A stretch of DNA of 64,000 nt. It comes from Macrotis lagotis. Taxonomy: Eukaryota; Chordata; Mammalia; Peramelemorphia; Peramelidae. A model generated the notes under the pieces. The model was not told the DNA's origin. It made no database searches and saw only the letters and a list, made by a program, of their open reading frames with translations. The stretch is taken from positions 162,675,051 through 162,739,050 of the forward strand of contig NC_133666.1 in the NCBI RefSeq assembly GCF_037893015.1, in the 5' to 3' direction. The first letter of the stretch is position 1. Each line of letters starts with the position of its first letter. A program made the position numbers and the translations under genes. Positions 22,500-34,429 of the stretch are shown one piece after another.

Positions 22500-23410
22500 A
22501 AGTGCAACTTTATAGGATAAGATCTAGTATAAAAGTAAGATACATACTAATCTTGACTAAATTTTTTTAAATAAAAGTGTTGTACTGTGTTATTTCTCAT
22601 AATGTACTGTAATTCTCAATTTATTAAGAAGTTAAGGAAGTACATTTTCCAAATCCCCCACCTAATCTGAAAGTTTAATATTCTGTCCACAATTTCCATT
22701 TGGGCAGTTTTATGAAAAATATTAGCTTTTTCAATTGCAATGCTTACACAGTATCTCATGCATTTTTATTTTAATTAAAAACTGGCTCACTGATTGTTGA
22801 TCTTTTATATGGTATTTTTCAAAATACTTTCTTCAACTCAGCATTTCCCCCCTTCATTGTGTTTCCCCTTGTGGTCCCCTTGTGTAAAATCCATTAAAAG
22901 TTATATTCAACAGAGAGATGGTATAGTTTATTCCAAAGTGCTAAAGCAAAACACATTTCAGCAGATATATACCTGGGAAGTTGTAAAAAAAGATCAGCAG
23001 ATTTATTGGTATCAAAATATAAATGACTAACTTTTAACATGTTATGATTATTACTTAATTTTTACAAAGGAAGAAGAGATAAAGATAGAGATACAAATTT
23101 GTTAACAAATATCTGGATACCTATTTGCTTGTATTTTTATGATTAGGTGAATTAATTGTGAAAAAATAATTTTATATCCATGTTTAAACCTTGTTTCCTG
23201 TTCAATAATACTTTACATGATATGATCCTGGAAAGAGAAAGTCTTTTTACTAAAAATAATGACAACAAAGGTCCATTCATATCAATGAAAACTATAAAAA
23301 TCTTAGTGAAGGTTGCTAAAATTAGTAACATTATCTACTAAAAATGGAAGAAGCTATTATTAGAAGGTATAACTATAAATGTTAGGTATGTTCTCTAATA
23401 GAAGAACCAG
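22500..23410. other. Unassigned AT-rich sequence
   Basis: No gene or repeat recognised. A 78-codon open frame at 22794-23030 shows no motif. Confidence 0.45.
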
Positions 23411-23412
23411 GT

Positions 23413-23522
23413 TTGGGGGAGCTAGGTGACACAGTGGTTAGAGTCCTGGAATCAGGAGGACCTGAGTTCAAATATGGCCTCAGACACATGAATTCCATTG
23501 CCTCACAAAAACAAATTAAAAA
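23413..23522 (+). mobile_element. Marsupial SINE with internal deletion
   Basis: The head ('gagctaggtgacacagtggt') and the B-box region ('gagttcaaatatggcctcag') are present. It then jumps from 'cagacacatgaa' straight to 'ttccattgcctcacaaaaac', missing the usual 'ctgtgtggccttgggcaag' segment of about 40 bases. Confidence 0.85.
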
Positions 23523-23877
23523 ATCAATGAAAAAAAGTGTCAGATTGAAAGCTAACTGGCATGTAAAATGTCAATTGGAGCAATGAAATAATAGATTTTT
23601 CACCTTAGCCAAACTCACACTTTTCTATTTTATTTTCTTTCTTCCTGATTATAATGTAACTGATCAGTGTAGGACGAATGTGAAATGTATAAAGATAAAA
23701 TGAGACTATTCTCTTTTTTAGAAAAAGTTTTTCCAGAGAAAAGATCAAAGACTGGAGAAAAAGTTGATGAACATTTCTGAAAATCCCCTATAAATATGCA
23801 CACACATAACATTTTGTATCCAGAGTAGAAATTCTAGTCATGCATGAACTAAAATCATAGTTAAAATTGTTATATTG

Positions 23878-24025
23878 GGCGGCTAGGTGGCACAGTGGAT
23901 AAAGCACTGGCCCTGGAGTCAGGAGTACCTGGGTTCAAATCTAGTCTCAGACACTTAATAATTACTTCGCTGTGTGGCCTTGGGCAAGCCACTTAACCCC
24001 ATTTGCCTTGCAAAAAAACCCCTAA
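23878..24025 (+). mobile_element. Marsupial SINE with exact target-site duplication
   Basis: Complete, well-preserved SINE. An exact 15-base duplication, 'aaaattgttatattg', flanks it at 23863-23877 and 24026-24040, which indicates recent insertion. Confidence 0.95.
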
Positions 24026-24339
24026 AAAATTGTTATATTGATGAATATTTGAGGATCAATGAGAAAAGTTACTAAGTGTACCTAAGTATTAGTAGCTCAA
24101 TAAGTATTGCAATATATAAATATGGATATTTGCATATGGATATTATTCAATATCTTAGGAATTCTAATTTTTTCATTTTAATTGATCTCATTTTTAAAAT
24201 ATCATTTTCATTTGTGAGTAATTAACCAGCAAGTTATCTTTTATTTAAAAAAAATAAGAAAAGCTAAACAAAGGCAACCATTATATTGTGCACATATATG
24301 TGCATTATTTTTGTCATTGTTACACATTTTATTTTGTTT

Positions 24340-25870
24340 AATTTTAATTTTAATTTTTTTTTATTTTTATCCATTTGTACATGCATATTTCCAAGTTACA
24401 AATCCCCCCCCTTCTTCCCACCCCCCTCCCCTCAGTAGGGAACAGTCAGGTTAGTATTTTATGTACATATTTTCCTAAACATATTTACAATTTAGTAAGT
24501 TTTGGCATGAGGAATTAGGATTAAGGGAAATAGATACATAAAAGATACTTCTTATAAAGTGTTCATCAGGATTGGCTAGGTGGTGCAGTGGATAAAGCAC
24601 CAGCCCTGGAGTCAGGAGTATCTGAGTTCAAATCTAGCCTCAGACACTTAATAATTACCTCGCTGTGTGACATTGTCAAGCCACTTAACCACATTGCCTT
24701 GCAAAAAAACCTAAAAAAAAAAAAAAAGCAAAGAAAAACAATAAAATGTTCATCAGATCCTGTAGGGTTTTTTTTCTACGTGTTTTGTTTTGTTTTGTTT
24801 TTCTTCCTTTGGTTGGGGATAATATAGTGCATAACCAGACTAATACTGGTTTTCCTAGCTTTCTGGATTGTCGAGAAGAGATGCTTGCATCAAGGTTATT
24901 CATCTCATAATGTTGTTGATGTGTGTACATTGTTCTCTTGACTCTACTCCCTTAGCTCAGCATCAAATCCCATAAGTCATTCCAATGCTTCTCTAGAGCC
25001 CAACCATTTATGGCTTTTATATAGAACAATAGTATTCCAAAGTATTCATGTACCATGACTTGTTTAGTCATTTCCCAATTAATGGGCATTCCTTCAATTT
25101 CCAGTTCTTTGCCACTATGAAAAGAGTGGCTATGAATATTTTAGAACATGTAGGACTTTCCCCATTTTTTTTACAATTTCTTCTGGATATAGTCCTAGAA
25201 TTGGAATTGTTGGCTTAAAGGATATGAAGGGTTTTATTGCTCTCCAGAAAGTTTGGATTCATTTTCAACTTCACCAGCAATGCATCAATGTCCTAAACTT
25301 CCCATAACCTCTCCAAAATTGATCATCTTTGCTTTTACTCATGAGGCTAATCTAATATGTGTGAGATGAAACTTCATTGCTTCTTTAATTTGCATTTCTC
25401 TAATCAATAGTAATTTGGAGCATTTTTCATATGATTAGATATAGCTTTAATTTTGTCATTTGAAAACTGTCTGTTCATATCTTTTGATCATTTATCAACT
25501 AGGGAATGACTTGTGACCTTATAAATCTGGTGAAATTCTCTATTTATTTTAGAAATGAGACCTTAATCAGAACACCTGGTTGTGAATATTGTTTCCCATC
25601 TTGCTGCTTTTCTTCTAATTTTGGCAGCATTGATTTCATTAGGGCAACCCTTTTTAATTTAATGTAGTAAAAATCATTCATTTTGCAGTTTATAATGTGC
25701 TCTAATTCTTTTTTGGTCATAAATTTATACCTTTTCCATAAATCCTATAGAGTATTTCTTTGTCTATTAATTTATCTATGACATTGCTCTTTATGTCTAA
25801 ATCCTGTGCCTATTTTGACCTTATTTTGGTATAAGGCTCTATGTGCAATATTGCACACCAATATTTTTCT
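24340..25870 (-). mobile_element. 5'-truncated L1, antisense: 3' UTR and ORF2 C-terminus
   Basis: The 3' UTR reads from an AT-rich tail at about 24340-24375 through 'cccctcagtagggaacagtc' and 'ttggcatgaggaattaggat'. ORF2 C-terminal coding on the minus strand is recognisable at 24990-25870, for example 'tagaacaatagtattccaaagtattcat', split here, encoding the complement of the MEYYCSI region near 25020-25048, and 'tttgcatttctctaatcaat' near 25390 (the EIQI segment). A SINE is inserted at 24570-24740. Confidence 0.8.
24570..24740 (+). mobile_element. Marsupial SINE inserted in L1 3' UTR, with target-site duplication
   Basis: Complete SINE with a long A-tail (24712-24740). A 16-base duplication, 'ataaagtgttcatcag' (24554-24569) and 'ataaaatgttcatcag' (24741-24756), has one mismatch. 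Confidence 0.94.
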
Positions 25871-25884
25871 ACCTCACTGATGAA

Positions 25885-26115
25885 CAAAGAGTAGTGGTAC
25901 AATGGTAGCGTTATGGGCCTGGAATTAGGAAGACTTGCACTCTGGACTCATATACTTAATAGCCATGTGATTCTTGGCAGGTTATTTATCCTTTGACTTA
26001 CTTCCTCAACTGTAAAATAATATTTATTCCTAGGGTTACTTGAGGATCAAATGAGGTAATATTTATAAAATTTTAGCACATTGCCTAGTACATGGTAGAA
26101 ACCACATAAATGCTT
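25885..26115 (+). repeat. MIR-like SINE
   Basis: 'gtagtggtacaatggtagcg', 'cctggaattaggaagacttg', 'cctcaactgtaaaataatat', 'ggatcaaatgaggtaatatt' and 'gcacattgcctagtacatgg', in MIR order. Confidence 0.7.
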
Positions 26116-26119
26116 ATTT

Positions 26120-26965
26120 CCTTCCATGTTGTTTTTAACTCTACTTATTGGACAAATTCAGTTGTTACAATCAGGCAAAATTCAATTTCATTTTGTTATT
26201 CTTTTCATTTCATTGACAAAATTATTCTGCCTATAACTTTCCAGGTTTCATTTTCTTTATATTTTATCAGTTTATGTTTTCTCATAAGTGGCAGACTGGG
26301 AATTGGGATAGGTCATTATATAGACACAGGCAACTCACTTCAGATGATAATATCAGTGCAAAGTTCTGTGTCCTCAGGAAAACAAATCAACCACCTCTAA
26401 GGAAAAGGTTTCCCTCAAAGAATATTCCAGAATTATTTTACCTACTTCTAGGAGATTTCCTACATCTACTGAAATGACTTTTTAGAATGGTTCAAAAGTG
26501 ATACTTTTCTCTCACGTATTGAAAAATACTTCAATAATTAATAAAACTTCTTTGAAGACTGCTTCTACTGTGGGATAGTCATTTACCATGCCTTTTGTAG
26601 GAAAGAAGAGAATTGGGAAAATATACTGTATATTATCAGCAGTGTAATTACTATTTTATTTGCTAATCTTTATAATCAAAGCAAGAATATCAAGATCTTT
26701 GTATTTAGATAAAGGATCAATTTGAAATGTGTAACCATGCTACTATGAACCTTTAATTTTTTCATATTTCTCATTTCTTAAACAAGTGACATGCCTTTAT
26801 ATTCATGTGTCAAACTTGTATAATCATCCTTGATTTAATGCATATCTACCATTTTTTTTGCTATCACACTCAAAAAAATAATATATTATTATATTTTCTT
26901 CCTGTATACCAGGACCTTTAGGTCAAAAAGTATAGTCATGTGTGATAATTATTAAATCATAATTT
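26120..26965. other. Unassigned sequence
   Basis: Two overlapping plus-strand open frames (26110-26400 and 26274-26477) have no recognisable motif. The first starts inside the MIR tail, which argues against a gene. Confidence 0.45.
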
Positions 26966-26969
26966 TAAA

Positions 26970-27860
26970 GTACTTTCTTTTTTTGTACTTTATTGATATT
27001 TTATTTTCTCAAATATATGTTATGAAAGTTCTTCAATATTCATCCCTATGTATTTGTATATTTTAAAGTTTTAATTTCTTTCCATCACTCTCTCCTCGGT
27101 AGTGAACAGTCAGGTGAGTATTGTACATACACATTTGTGTTAAACATGTTTACAAATTAACCATTTTTGGTACGAGGAATTAATATTAAGGAAAAGAAAC
27201 ACATATGAGAATTTAGTGTTCATTAGATTTTGAAGGGGTTTTTTTTTGGTTTGCTTTGATTTTGCCTTGTTTTTCTTCTTCTGGATGAAGACAGCATTGT
27301 CCATAGTCAGTCTAGCAAGGTGGTACTAGCTCTCTGAACTGCTGAGAGGAGCTGCAACCATCAAGGCTGAATAACTCACAATGCTATTGTTAATGTGTAC
27401 ATTCTCCCCTTGATTCTGTTCCCTTCACTCATGATCAGATACTCTAATTCATTCCATGCTTCTTTCGAGTTTAACCATTTATGATATTTTATAGAACAAT
27501 AGTATTCCATAGCATTCATATACCACAACTTGTTCAACCATTCTGCAATTGATGGACATCCCCTCAATTTCCAATTCTTTACCATTACAAAAAGAGCTGC
27601 TATGAATATTTTGGTACATGTGGTACTTTTCCCATTTTTTATGATTCCTTCTAGATATAGACCTAGGATTGGAATTGCTGAGTCACGGTGTATGAATGGT
27701 TGTTCGGTAATAATTCTATATTGCTCTCCACAATGATTGGTTCTGTTCACAACTCTGCCAGTACTGCATTACAGCCCCAATCCTTTCATAATCTTTTCAA
27801 TACTGATCATTTTCCATTTTTGTCATCTTAGACAATCTGACAGGTGTGAGGTTTTAAGCT
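26970..27860 (-). mobile_element. 5'-truncated L1, antisense, with long open ORF2 end
   Basis: The 3' UTR is antisense at about 26970-27375 ('agtgaacagtcaggtgagta', 'ttggtacgaggaattaat'). A minus-strand frame at 27376-27750 stays open for 124 codons. It reads IPILGLYLEGIIKNGKST, KLRGCPSIAEWLNKLWYMNA, MEYYCSIKYHKW and a final LTIAL, and covers the ORF2 C-terminal domain. The open length suggests a younger copy than the one at 14.7 kb. The 5' truncation is near 27860. Confidence 0.85.
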
Positions 27861-27944
27861 ATTTTCCAAAGGGGTTGAACCATTTTACAGACCAACATTG
27901 TATCCATAGCCCAATTGTTAACTTTTTCCCCAACTTTATCAGTT

Positions 27945-30140
27945 AGCAGACACTTCCTAAGCACTTATGTGGCACACTGGGCTAAAATCTAGAGACATAT
28001 ACAAAATTAGCAAAAACCATGTTTTTTTGTTCTCAAGGAGTATGCATTCCAATTGTGAGACATGCAATCAACTTTATACATGCACAATATATGCAATGTA
28101 AATAGGAAATAATCATAGAGAAAAGACACTAGCAATTGAGGAATGATGAGGAAATACTGGGAAAAAAATCTCATGAAGAAGGCAAGATTTGAATTGTGTC
28201 TCAAAGAAAGTCAGAGAAACCAGTAGGATGGAATGAGAAGGCAGAGCATTCCAGATAGTGAAAAAACACAAAGAAACAAGATTGTCAGCATTTCTGGATC
28301 ATGGAAGAGAGTTTTATTAGAATACTGGATAATTAGAAAGAGGCCAAGTTGTGATTCTAGAAATAATGGGGAGCCAGAAGAATTTACTCAGTAGTAGGGT
28401 AGCATAGTCAGTCCTGTACTTCAGGAAGATAATTCTGATAGTTGAGTGGACTTGGATTAGAGTGAAGTAGAGAGAACAAAGAGCAGGTTATTATAATAGC
28501 TTAGGCAAGAGGTAATGAGTGTCTATACAATACTGCAAGTTTTGAGAGGGGGAAAGAGGGGGTAGGGTAGATATTATGGCTATTGTAAAGATAGAATTGA
28601 CAAGATTTCAAAACAGATGGGCTATGTAGGTAGAGTGAGAATAAGGAGTTGATTGTAAGCCTGTCTAACTGGGATAATGGTTGTTTCCTCAACAACAATG
28701 AAAAATTTTGGAAGAGAGGAAGGGTTTGGTGGAGATAATGAGCTCTATTTTGAATAAGTTGGTTGTGAGATGCCTATGAAACACCCAGTTCCAAATGCCC
28801 AAAAGGCAATGATGATGTGGGAATGAAATTCAGAAGAGAGATTTGGACTGAATAATAACCAGGACTGAGTATCATTTGCATACTCAGACCTATGGCAGAT
28901 AATGAGATAAGAAGGAAGCTGAATAATGAGACAATAAGAGAGGTTCCTTTAAAGAGTCTTGGGGGAAACTCATGATTAGAGGGTATAGCTTGGAGGAAAA
29001 TCCAGGAGGCAAATTGAAATTGAATGATGAAAGAACCAAGAAATAACACTTTCTATTGTGGAATCTTAAAGGGGAAAGAATAGTTGTTTAATTAAAATTT
29101 TATTTTAATTTTCTAAACATGCAAAAGAAATATTTCAGCATTCCTCCATTTGAAAATTTATGATCTCCACATTTTTCTACCATTCATTCTTCCCTCCTTC
29201 CTCCTCATGGTGGTGAACAATCTGGTAAAGTTGTACATGTGCAATTATGTTTAATATATTTCAATATTAGTCATATTGTGAAAGATAAATTAAAACTAAG
29301 GAGAAAGAAAATAAACATGAGAAAGAAAGGAAAGACACAAAAGAAGTTTAAAAAAGTAAACAAAGTATGCTTTGCTCTGCACTAATATCCCACAGTTTTT
29401 TTTGTTTTGTTTTTGAGAGGAAAGAATATTGAGGAAAATGTGTCAAAATCACAAAGCTGCAGAAGGGCAAGAAATTTAAAGATAAGAAAACTCATCAAAT
29501 GTTGTTATTAAAAATAATTCATAATTTTAGTAAATGCAGTTTAACCTGCAAGATGAGAATAGAAGTCAGCCAGAAAAGAGTTCTGAATAGAGTGAAAAGA
29601 TTAAGTTGAGTCACTGAGTTTAGGCATTTTTCTTAAATTTAGTAAAAAATGGAGGAGTGAATCGGGACAATAGCTAGTGGATATAGCTAAATTGATTAAG
29701 AAACATTGTTTTGTTTTTAGAAGTATGTTAGTAGATGCTAGGGAAGTAGCCAGTACACAGGTAAGGAAAGACTAAATACTAGTAAGACAGTGGGAGTGAT
29801 GGAGCAAACAGATACTCTGCTGATGAAGATCAGATGTAATGTTACAAGGGATTTTCTTAGCAAAGAGAAGTAGTACAGAATGAGATAGCAAAGGAAAAAT
29901 ACCTAAGTAATTGGAAATGAGAAGGAGGGAAGCAGAGGGAACCTATGGCATTAAATGAAGGATAAAGAAAAGTCCTTAATCTTGAGGATGAGAGAGTAAT
30001 ATCATGGCAGAACTGAAAGAGATAATTAGATTAGGATTAACCACTTTGATAATTGGAATAACAAAATAATTGGGGAGGTGTAAAAAAGATTATACTGATG
30101 CAGTGAGGACTCAGGTGACAATTTTCTGGTTTTGAAGTAA
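27945..30140 (-). mobile_element. Long antisense L2 copy, split by an L1 tail
   Basis: The plus strand follows the antisense L2 order over about 1.85 kb of L2 sequence: 3' tip 'cacttatgtggcacactggg', 'tctcaaggagtatgcattcc', 'tcatgaagaaggcaagattt', 'gcagagcattccag', 'ataatggggagccagaagaa', 'gatagaattgacaag', 'ggtttggtggagataatgagc', 'gtatcatttgcatactca' (the YADD-bearing RT region on the minus strand), then after the L1 interruption 'caatagctagtggatata' and 'tgaggatgagagag'. All frames contain stops. Antisense open frames at 28501-28698 and 28774-29049 fall inside the RT-coding part. Confidence 0.65.
29085..29418 (-). mobile_element. L1 3' UTR inserted into L2
   Basis: Antisense L1 3' end: a T/A-rich tail at 29090-29112, 'ccattcattcttccctcctt' and 'atggtggtgaacaatctggt'. 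It ends in a T-rich run at 29395-29415. The flanks 'ggaaagaatagt' (29073-29084) and 'ggaaagaatatt' (29419-29430) form a 12-base target-site duplication with one mismatch. L2 sequence resumes right after. Confidence 0.75.
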
Positions 30141-30179
30141 GATCTCAAAGCTTTTTGAATTATTTTTATTATTTTTATC

Positions 30180-30790
30180 AATTTGATGCAATCTCTCAAA
30201 TTTTTATTAACTTTGAAACCTTATTTTTTGAATTGTTAATTTATAATCCTTGATTTATCTTATTCTAATTTATTTATCTTATTCTAATTAATTTATGTGA
30301 ATTTACATTTAAATTTATTATAATTGCTCTTTATTTGGATACTTTTTTAAAAAAGATCTCATTTCCCATTTCATTGATCTAAAGACATTGATTTAATTGG
30401 AAAAAAAGTTTTTCTATTTAATAAAATCATAATTATTGCTTTTTCTTTGTTGTCTGAAAAATTCAAGTTACTTTTATATAATCTTCATTAATATCAGCAC
30501 ATTTTTGCCTCTTCTCTTAATGTTACTGTTAATATAACCAGAACTATTTCAAATTATGTTAAGGAAAGGATATATCCTTACTTTATACTGAATTTAATAA
30601 GTAGGATTAAAATTTTTTCCCCAGTAAAAATGGTACTAGCATTTACTTTGAGATTTATATTTTTATCAAATAAAAATAGTTTTTCTATGCATATGTTTAA
30701 TGGGATTTTTAACTTTTATGAGTTTTCTACTTGACCAAAGTTTATTTCTTTATCTATTGATGTTATAAATAAATTTATTAAAATATATTT
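30180..30790 (-). repeat. Probable old LINE ORF2, antisense
   Basis: The T-rich plus strand with 'acttgaccaaagtttatttc' and 'tgatgttataaataa' near 30730-30775 resembles antisense L1 reverse-transcriptase sequence, but no motif is secure. It could be another old LINE. Confidence 0.35.
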
Positions 30791-30819
30791 ATTAAACACT
30801 TATGTACCAAGAATTTTGC

Positions 30820-31067
30820 TAAATTTAGGTAATTTATTTATTTATTCATTTATTCGTTCACTTATTTATTTATTTATCCAAGTATTTATTTATTTATTTA
30901 TTAGGGTTTTTTTGCAAGGCAAATGGGGTTAAGTGGCTTGCCCAAGGCCACACAGCTAGGCAATTATTAAGTGTCTGAGACCTGATTTGAAGCCAGGTAC
31001 TCCTGACTCCAAGGTCGGTGCTTTTATCCACTATACCACCTAGCCGCCCCTAAATTTAGGTAATTTA
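30820..31067 (-). mobile_element. Marsupial SINE, antisense, with expanded tail and exact target-site duplication
   Basis: The SINE body (about 30901-31050) is well preserved: 'ttgcaaggcaaatggggtta', 'gacctgatttgaagcc' and 'ctataccacctagccgcccc'. Its tail has grown into a (TTTA)n-like tract at 30837-30904. An exact 17-base duplication, 'taaatttaggtaattta', lies at 30820-30836 and 31051-31067. Confidence 0.95.
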
Positions 31068-31309
31068 GGTGAAGACACAGAGGAATGAAATTGAGAAAGA
31101 TTTTCTTCTAACTGTTATAATATTTATTTAGAGTTCTGTAATTGAAAAATCCAGGCATGCTATTGTAGAAGAAAGTAGGCAAACATGACTCAAGAGAAGC
31201 ATAAAAAGGGAAATGAAAAGGGGAAGCAAAAAGCAAAAACTAAACTAATCAAATGTTGGTCAAGACCATCAAATTGTATACAACTGTAAAAGGGAAGATA
31301 TAGCATTTC

Positions 31310-32880
31310 TAATTCTTGAGTATTTCAGATAAAGAAATTGAAGAAACCACCAATAAACTCCCTAAGGAAAAAGTCTCCACATGGATTTACAAGTGAATTT
31401 TGCTAAACATTTAATGAAACAATTAATTTCCATTTTATATAAACTATTTTTTAAAATAGGAGAAGAAGGAGTTCTGCCAAATTCCTTTTATGACACCATC
31501 ATGGTGCTTATACCTAAACCAGGAAGAATGAAAGTAGATGAAGAAAATTATAAGCCAATCTATCTATAGAATATAGATGCAAAAATCTTAAATAAAATTT
31601 TAACAATGAGACTACAGCAAGTTATTACTAGGATAAAACATTATCTGGTAGGATTTATACCTGGTAGGCAGGGATGGTTCAATATTAGGAAAACACTCAA
31701 CATAATTGAAAATATCAATAGCAAACCTAACAGAAATCATCTGATTATCTCAATAGATGCTGAAAAATTTTTTGATAAAATACATCCATTCCTATTAGAA
31801 CACTAGAAGTTTAGGAATATTTGGAGTTTTCCTTAAAGTGATAAATAGTATCTATCTAAAATCATCAACAAATATTATATGTAATGGGAATAAACTTGGA
31901 ACATTTCCAGTAAAGTCAGGTGTGAAACATGGATGCCCATTATCACCATTATTATTCAATATAGTATTAAAAATGCTAGTTTTTGCAATAAGAGAAGAAA
32001 AGGAAATTGAAGGAAACAGAATTGGCAATGATGAAGCAAAACTGTCTCTCTGCAGATGGTATGATGACATACCTAGAGGACTCAAGAAAATCACCTAAAA
32101 AACTCCTTGAAACAATTAATAAATTCAGCAAATTAGCAGGATATAAAATAAATCCACATAAATCATCAGCATTTCTATACATGATAAACAAAGCCCAAGA
32201 GCAAGAGATAAAAAGAGAAATTCCATTTAAAGCAACTATATACAACATTAAATACTTGGGAAACTACCTCCCAAGACAAACCATAAACAGTATAAACACA
32301 GTTATAAAGCACTTCTCACACAAATAAAGTCAGATCAAAATAATTGGAAAAATATCTATTGCTCATGGTTAGGTTGAACAAATAGAGTAAAAGTGACAAT
32401 TCTACCCAAATTAAATTACTTATTCAGTGTCATGCCAATCAAAGTACCAAATAACTATTTTAGTAAACTAGAGGAATTGTAACCTAATTCATCTGGAGTA
32501 ACAATAGGTCAAAAATAGCAAAGGAAGTGATGAAAAAATGTCAAGGAAGGTGGTCTATTTCTATCAGATCTAAAACTATATTATAAAGGAGCAGTCATCA
32601 AAACTGCCTGCTACTTATTAAGAAATAGAGTAATGGATCATTGGATTAGGATAAATTCAAAAGAAATTGAAGTAAATGAATACAGCATTTTGACAAACCA
32701 AAAGACATCAGCTTTTCAGATAAGAACTTACAGTCTGATAAAAATTGTTGGGAAAAGTGGAAAATAGTATGGCAAAAAAATAAAATTTATGGAAGTTCAG
32801 ATTGGAATTATTCTAATTAAACAAAAGCATACTTCAACTCATATCAAGTATATTCACATAAAGGACTACAAATAACTTTT
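31310..32880 (+). pseudogene. L1 ORF2 reverse-transcriptase remnant
   Basis: Best-preserved RT block of the window, spread over three frames. [19 protein letters not shown] (31465-31530) and an [15 protein letters not shown] segment follow each other. [20 protein letters not shown] (31651-31710) and [14 protein letters not shown] (31742-31785, with the first catalytic Asp) come next. VKHGCPLSPLLFNIVLKML (31921-31977) is the HGCPLSPLLF motif. The FADD region near 32050-32070 has lost a base and reads SADGMMTYLED. LAGYKINPHKSSAFLYMINK lies at about 32134-32193. Plus-strand sequence then continues through the linker to about 32880 and stops without a 3' UTR. The start near 31310 falls inside ORF2. 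No functional enzyme is expected. Confidence 0.85.
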
Positions 32881-32924
32881 ATTAAATTATAATCTCTAAA
32901 ATTTCATTTGTATGTTTATAAAGG

Positions 32925-33110
32925 ACTTTATATACATTATCTTATCAGATCTTCATTCTAGCCCCATGAGGTGGTAATTACAGGTATTTGTTCCCATTTT
33001 ACAAAAGAGGCAAATAAGATTAACCATGTCTTGGTCAAGTAGCATAGAAATGAGATTTATGCCTATGTTTTTTTTATTTCCAAGTCTTTCACTTTATCCA
33101 CTAGTCTATG
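32925..33110 (-). repeat. MIR-like SINE, antisense
   Basis: 'atcttatcagatcttcattc', 'cccatgaggtggtaattaca', 'ttcccattttacaaaagagg' and 'ggtcaagtagcatagaaatg' are the antisense MIR order. Confidence 0.65.
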
Positions 33111-34069
33111 TCACCTGCTTTAACATTTTGGAGCTTAAAATGAAGTACTAACCAGAATTTTCTAACGTTAAATATTATTTTAAGAAATATGTTTCTATAT
33201 TTTTACTCAGAAAAAACAGCAGGAATTCCAACTGAAGCCCTAAACAGTATGGTCAAAAGGTACCCTGAGGACATTAGAAAAAGGCCTTATTTATAAGAGT
33301 AATGGATTAAATTTATAGGAGTTCTTATCCTTGTAGCCAATTAGAATCTTAAGATCTCTAAGGAGTATAACTCATATGCAACCTTCTTCTGTTTTTCTCT
33401 AGGTAATCCTTAAAAATGGTGCTTGTTAGTAAAAAAAAATGTCTGAAAACATCAATTATAGAATTTATTTTTTCATTCTACTCAAGGGAAAGGTTGACAT
33501 ATCTTACTAAATGTTATTTCTATTCTTTTCATGACACTAATTCATCATGAAAGAGTTATTTCTTTAAGCAAAGTCCTCATATGGTAGACTGTTACTTTGA
33601 GGTTACTTGAATTTAGAATAGCTCCTGAGATCAACAAATTAAGGTGTTAGTTTCTTTGAACTTTCTAATCTCCCACCATATTCTGGGAATCCTACTCAAC
33701 TAAAACTTTTCTGGCAGAGATGACTTTTTGATTTACTAAAATGAACACTGTACACATATGGTGTTAATAATTCTCATCTAACTTTGGGATGAAAATAAAC
33801 TATTTCATGAAGAGTTGGAAGGACAGTGATGAGAAATCCTAAACCGTTCTGTTCTAAGACTGTAGCTATATTATCTAGAGATCCGAAGAGTTTATGCAAA
33901 AACTGTTGGCACTCGTTTACATAGCAGCACCTAATTCTTTTTAAATGTTTCTTTTTATTGTTGTTCTAACTGTTGGGTTCTGAGAAGGATTTGCAAAAGA
34001 TTTTCTTGAGAGAAAATCCTTCCAATTCACATATCTCCTGACATTTCCTGCTTGGCAGGCATTTAGGTT
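33111..34069. other. Unassigned sequence
   Basis: No gene or named repeat seen. Base composition is slightly less AT-rich than the L1-derived neighbours. Confidence 0.45.
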
Positions 34070-34300
34070 ATGTAGTAGATGGAGCCCTGAATATGGAGTC
34101 AGAAAGATATGAATTCAAATCCATTTTCTAGCAAACTTGTAGACACTTACTAAATATATAACTCAGGGTAAATCACTTAATTTCTAACTGCCTCAGTATC
34201 CTTAAATGTAAAGGTGAAAAATAATAGAACTTACCTCTCAGGCTTGTTGTGTGATTAAAATGAGATGATATCTGAAATGACTAATCTGTAAAAATATTTC
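34070..34300 (+). repeat. MIR-like SINE
   Basis: 'gtagtagatggagccctgaa', 'tatggagtcagaaagatatg', 'gaattcaaatcca', 'ctaactgcctcagtatcctt' and 'gtgattaaaatgagatgata' appear in MIR order. Confidence 0.7.
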
Positions 34301-34321
34301 ACAAATATATATGTACAATAT

Positions 34322-34425
34322 TTGTGTTGAGTGTTCACCCCTGAGGGGAGGGGAGAGGGAAGGGAAGGTGGAAGGGAATTTTGTAACTTAAAAATATACA
34401 ATGTCTATGGATGAAAACAAAAGTA
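34322..34425 (+). mobile_element. Very short L1 3' end
   Basis: Only the last 100 bases of the L1 3' UTR: 'ctgaggggaggggagaggga', 'gggaattttgtaac' and 'atacaatgtctatggatgaa'. A severe 5' truncation. Confidence 0.7.
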
Positions 34426-34429
34426 GGCA

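Noticed and set aside
27376-27750. 124-codon minus-strand frame as a cellular gene
   Set aside because: The same L1 ORF2 C-terminal domain with an L1 3' UTR downstream.
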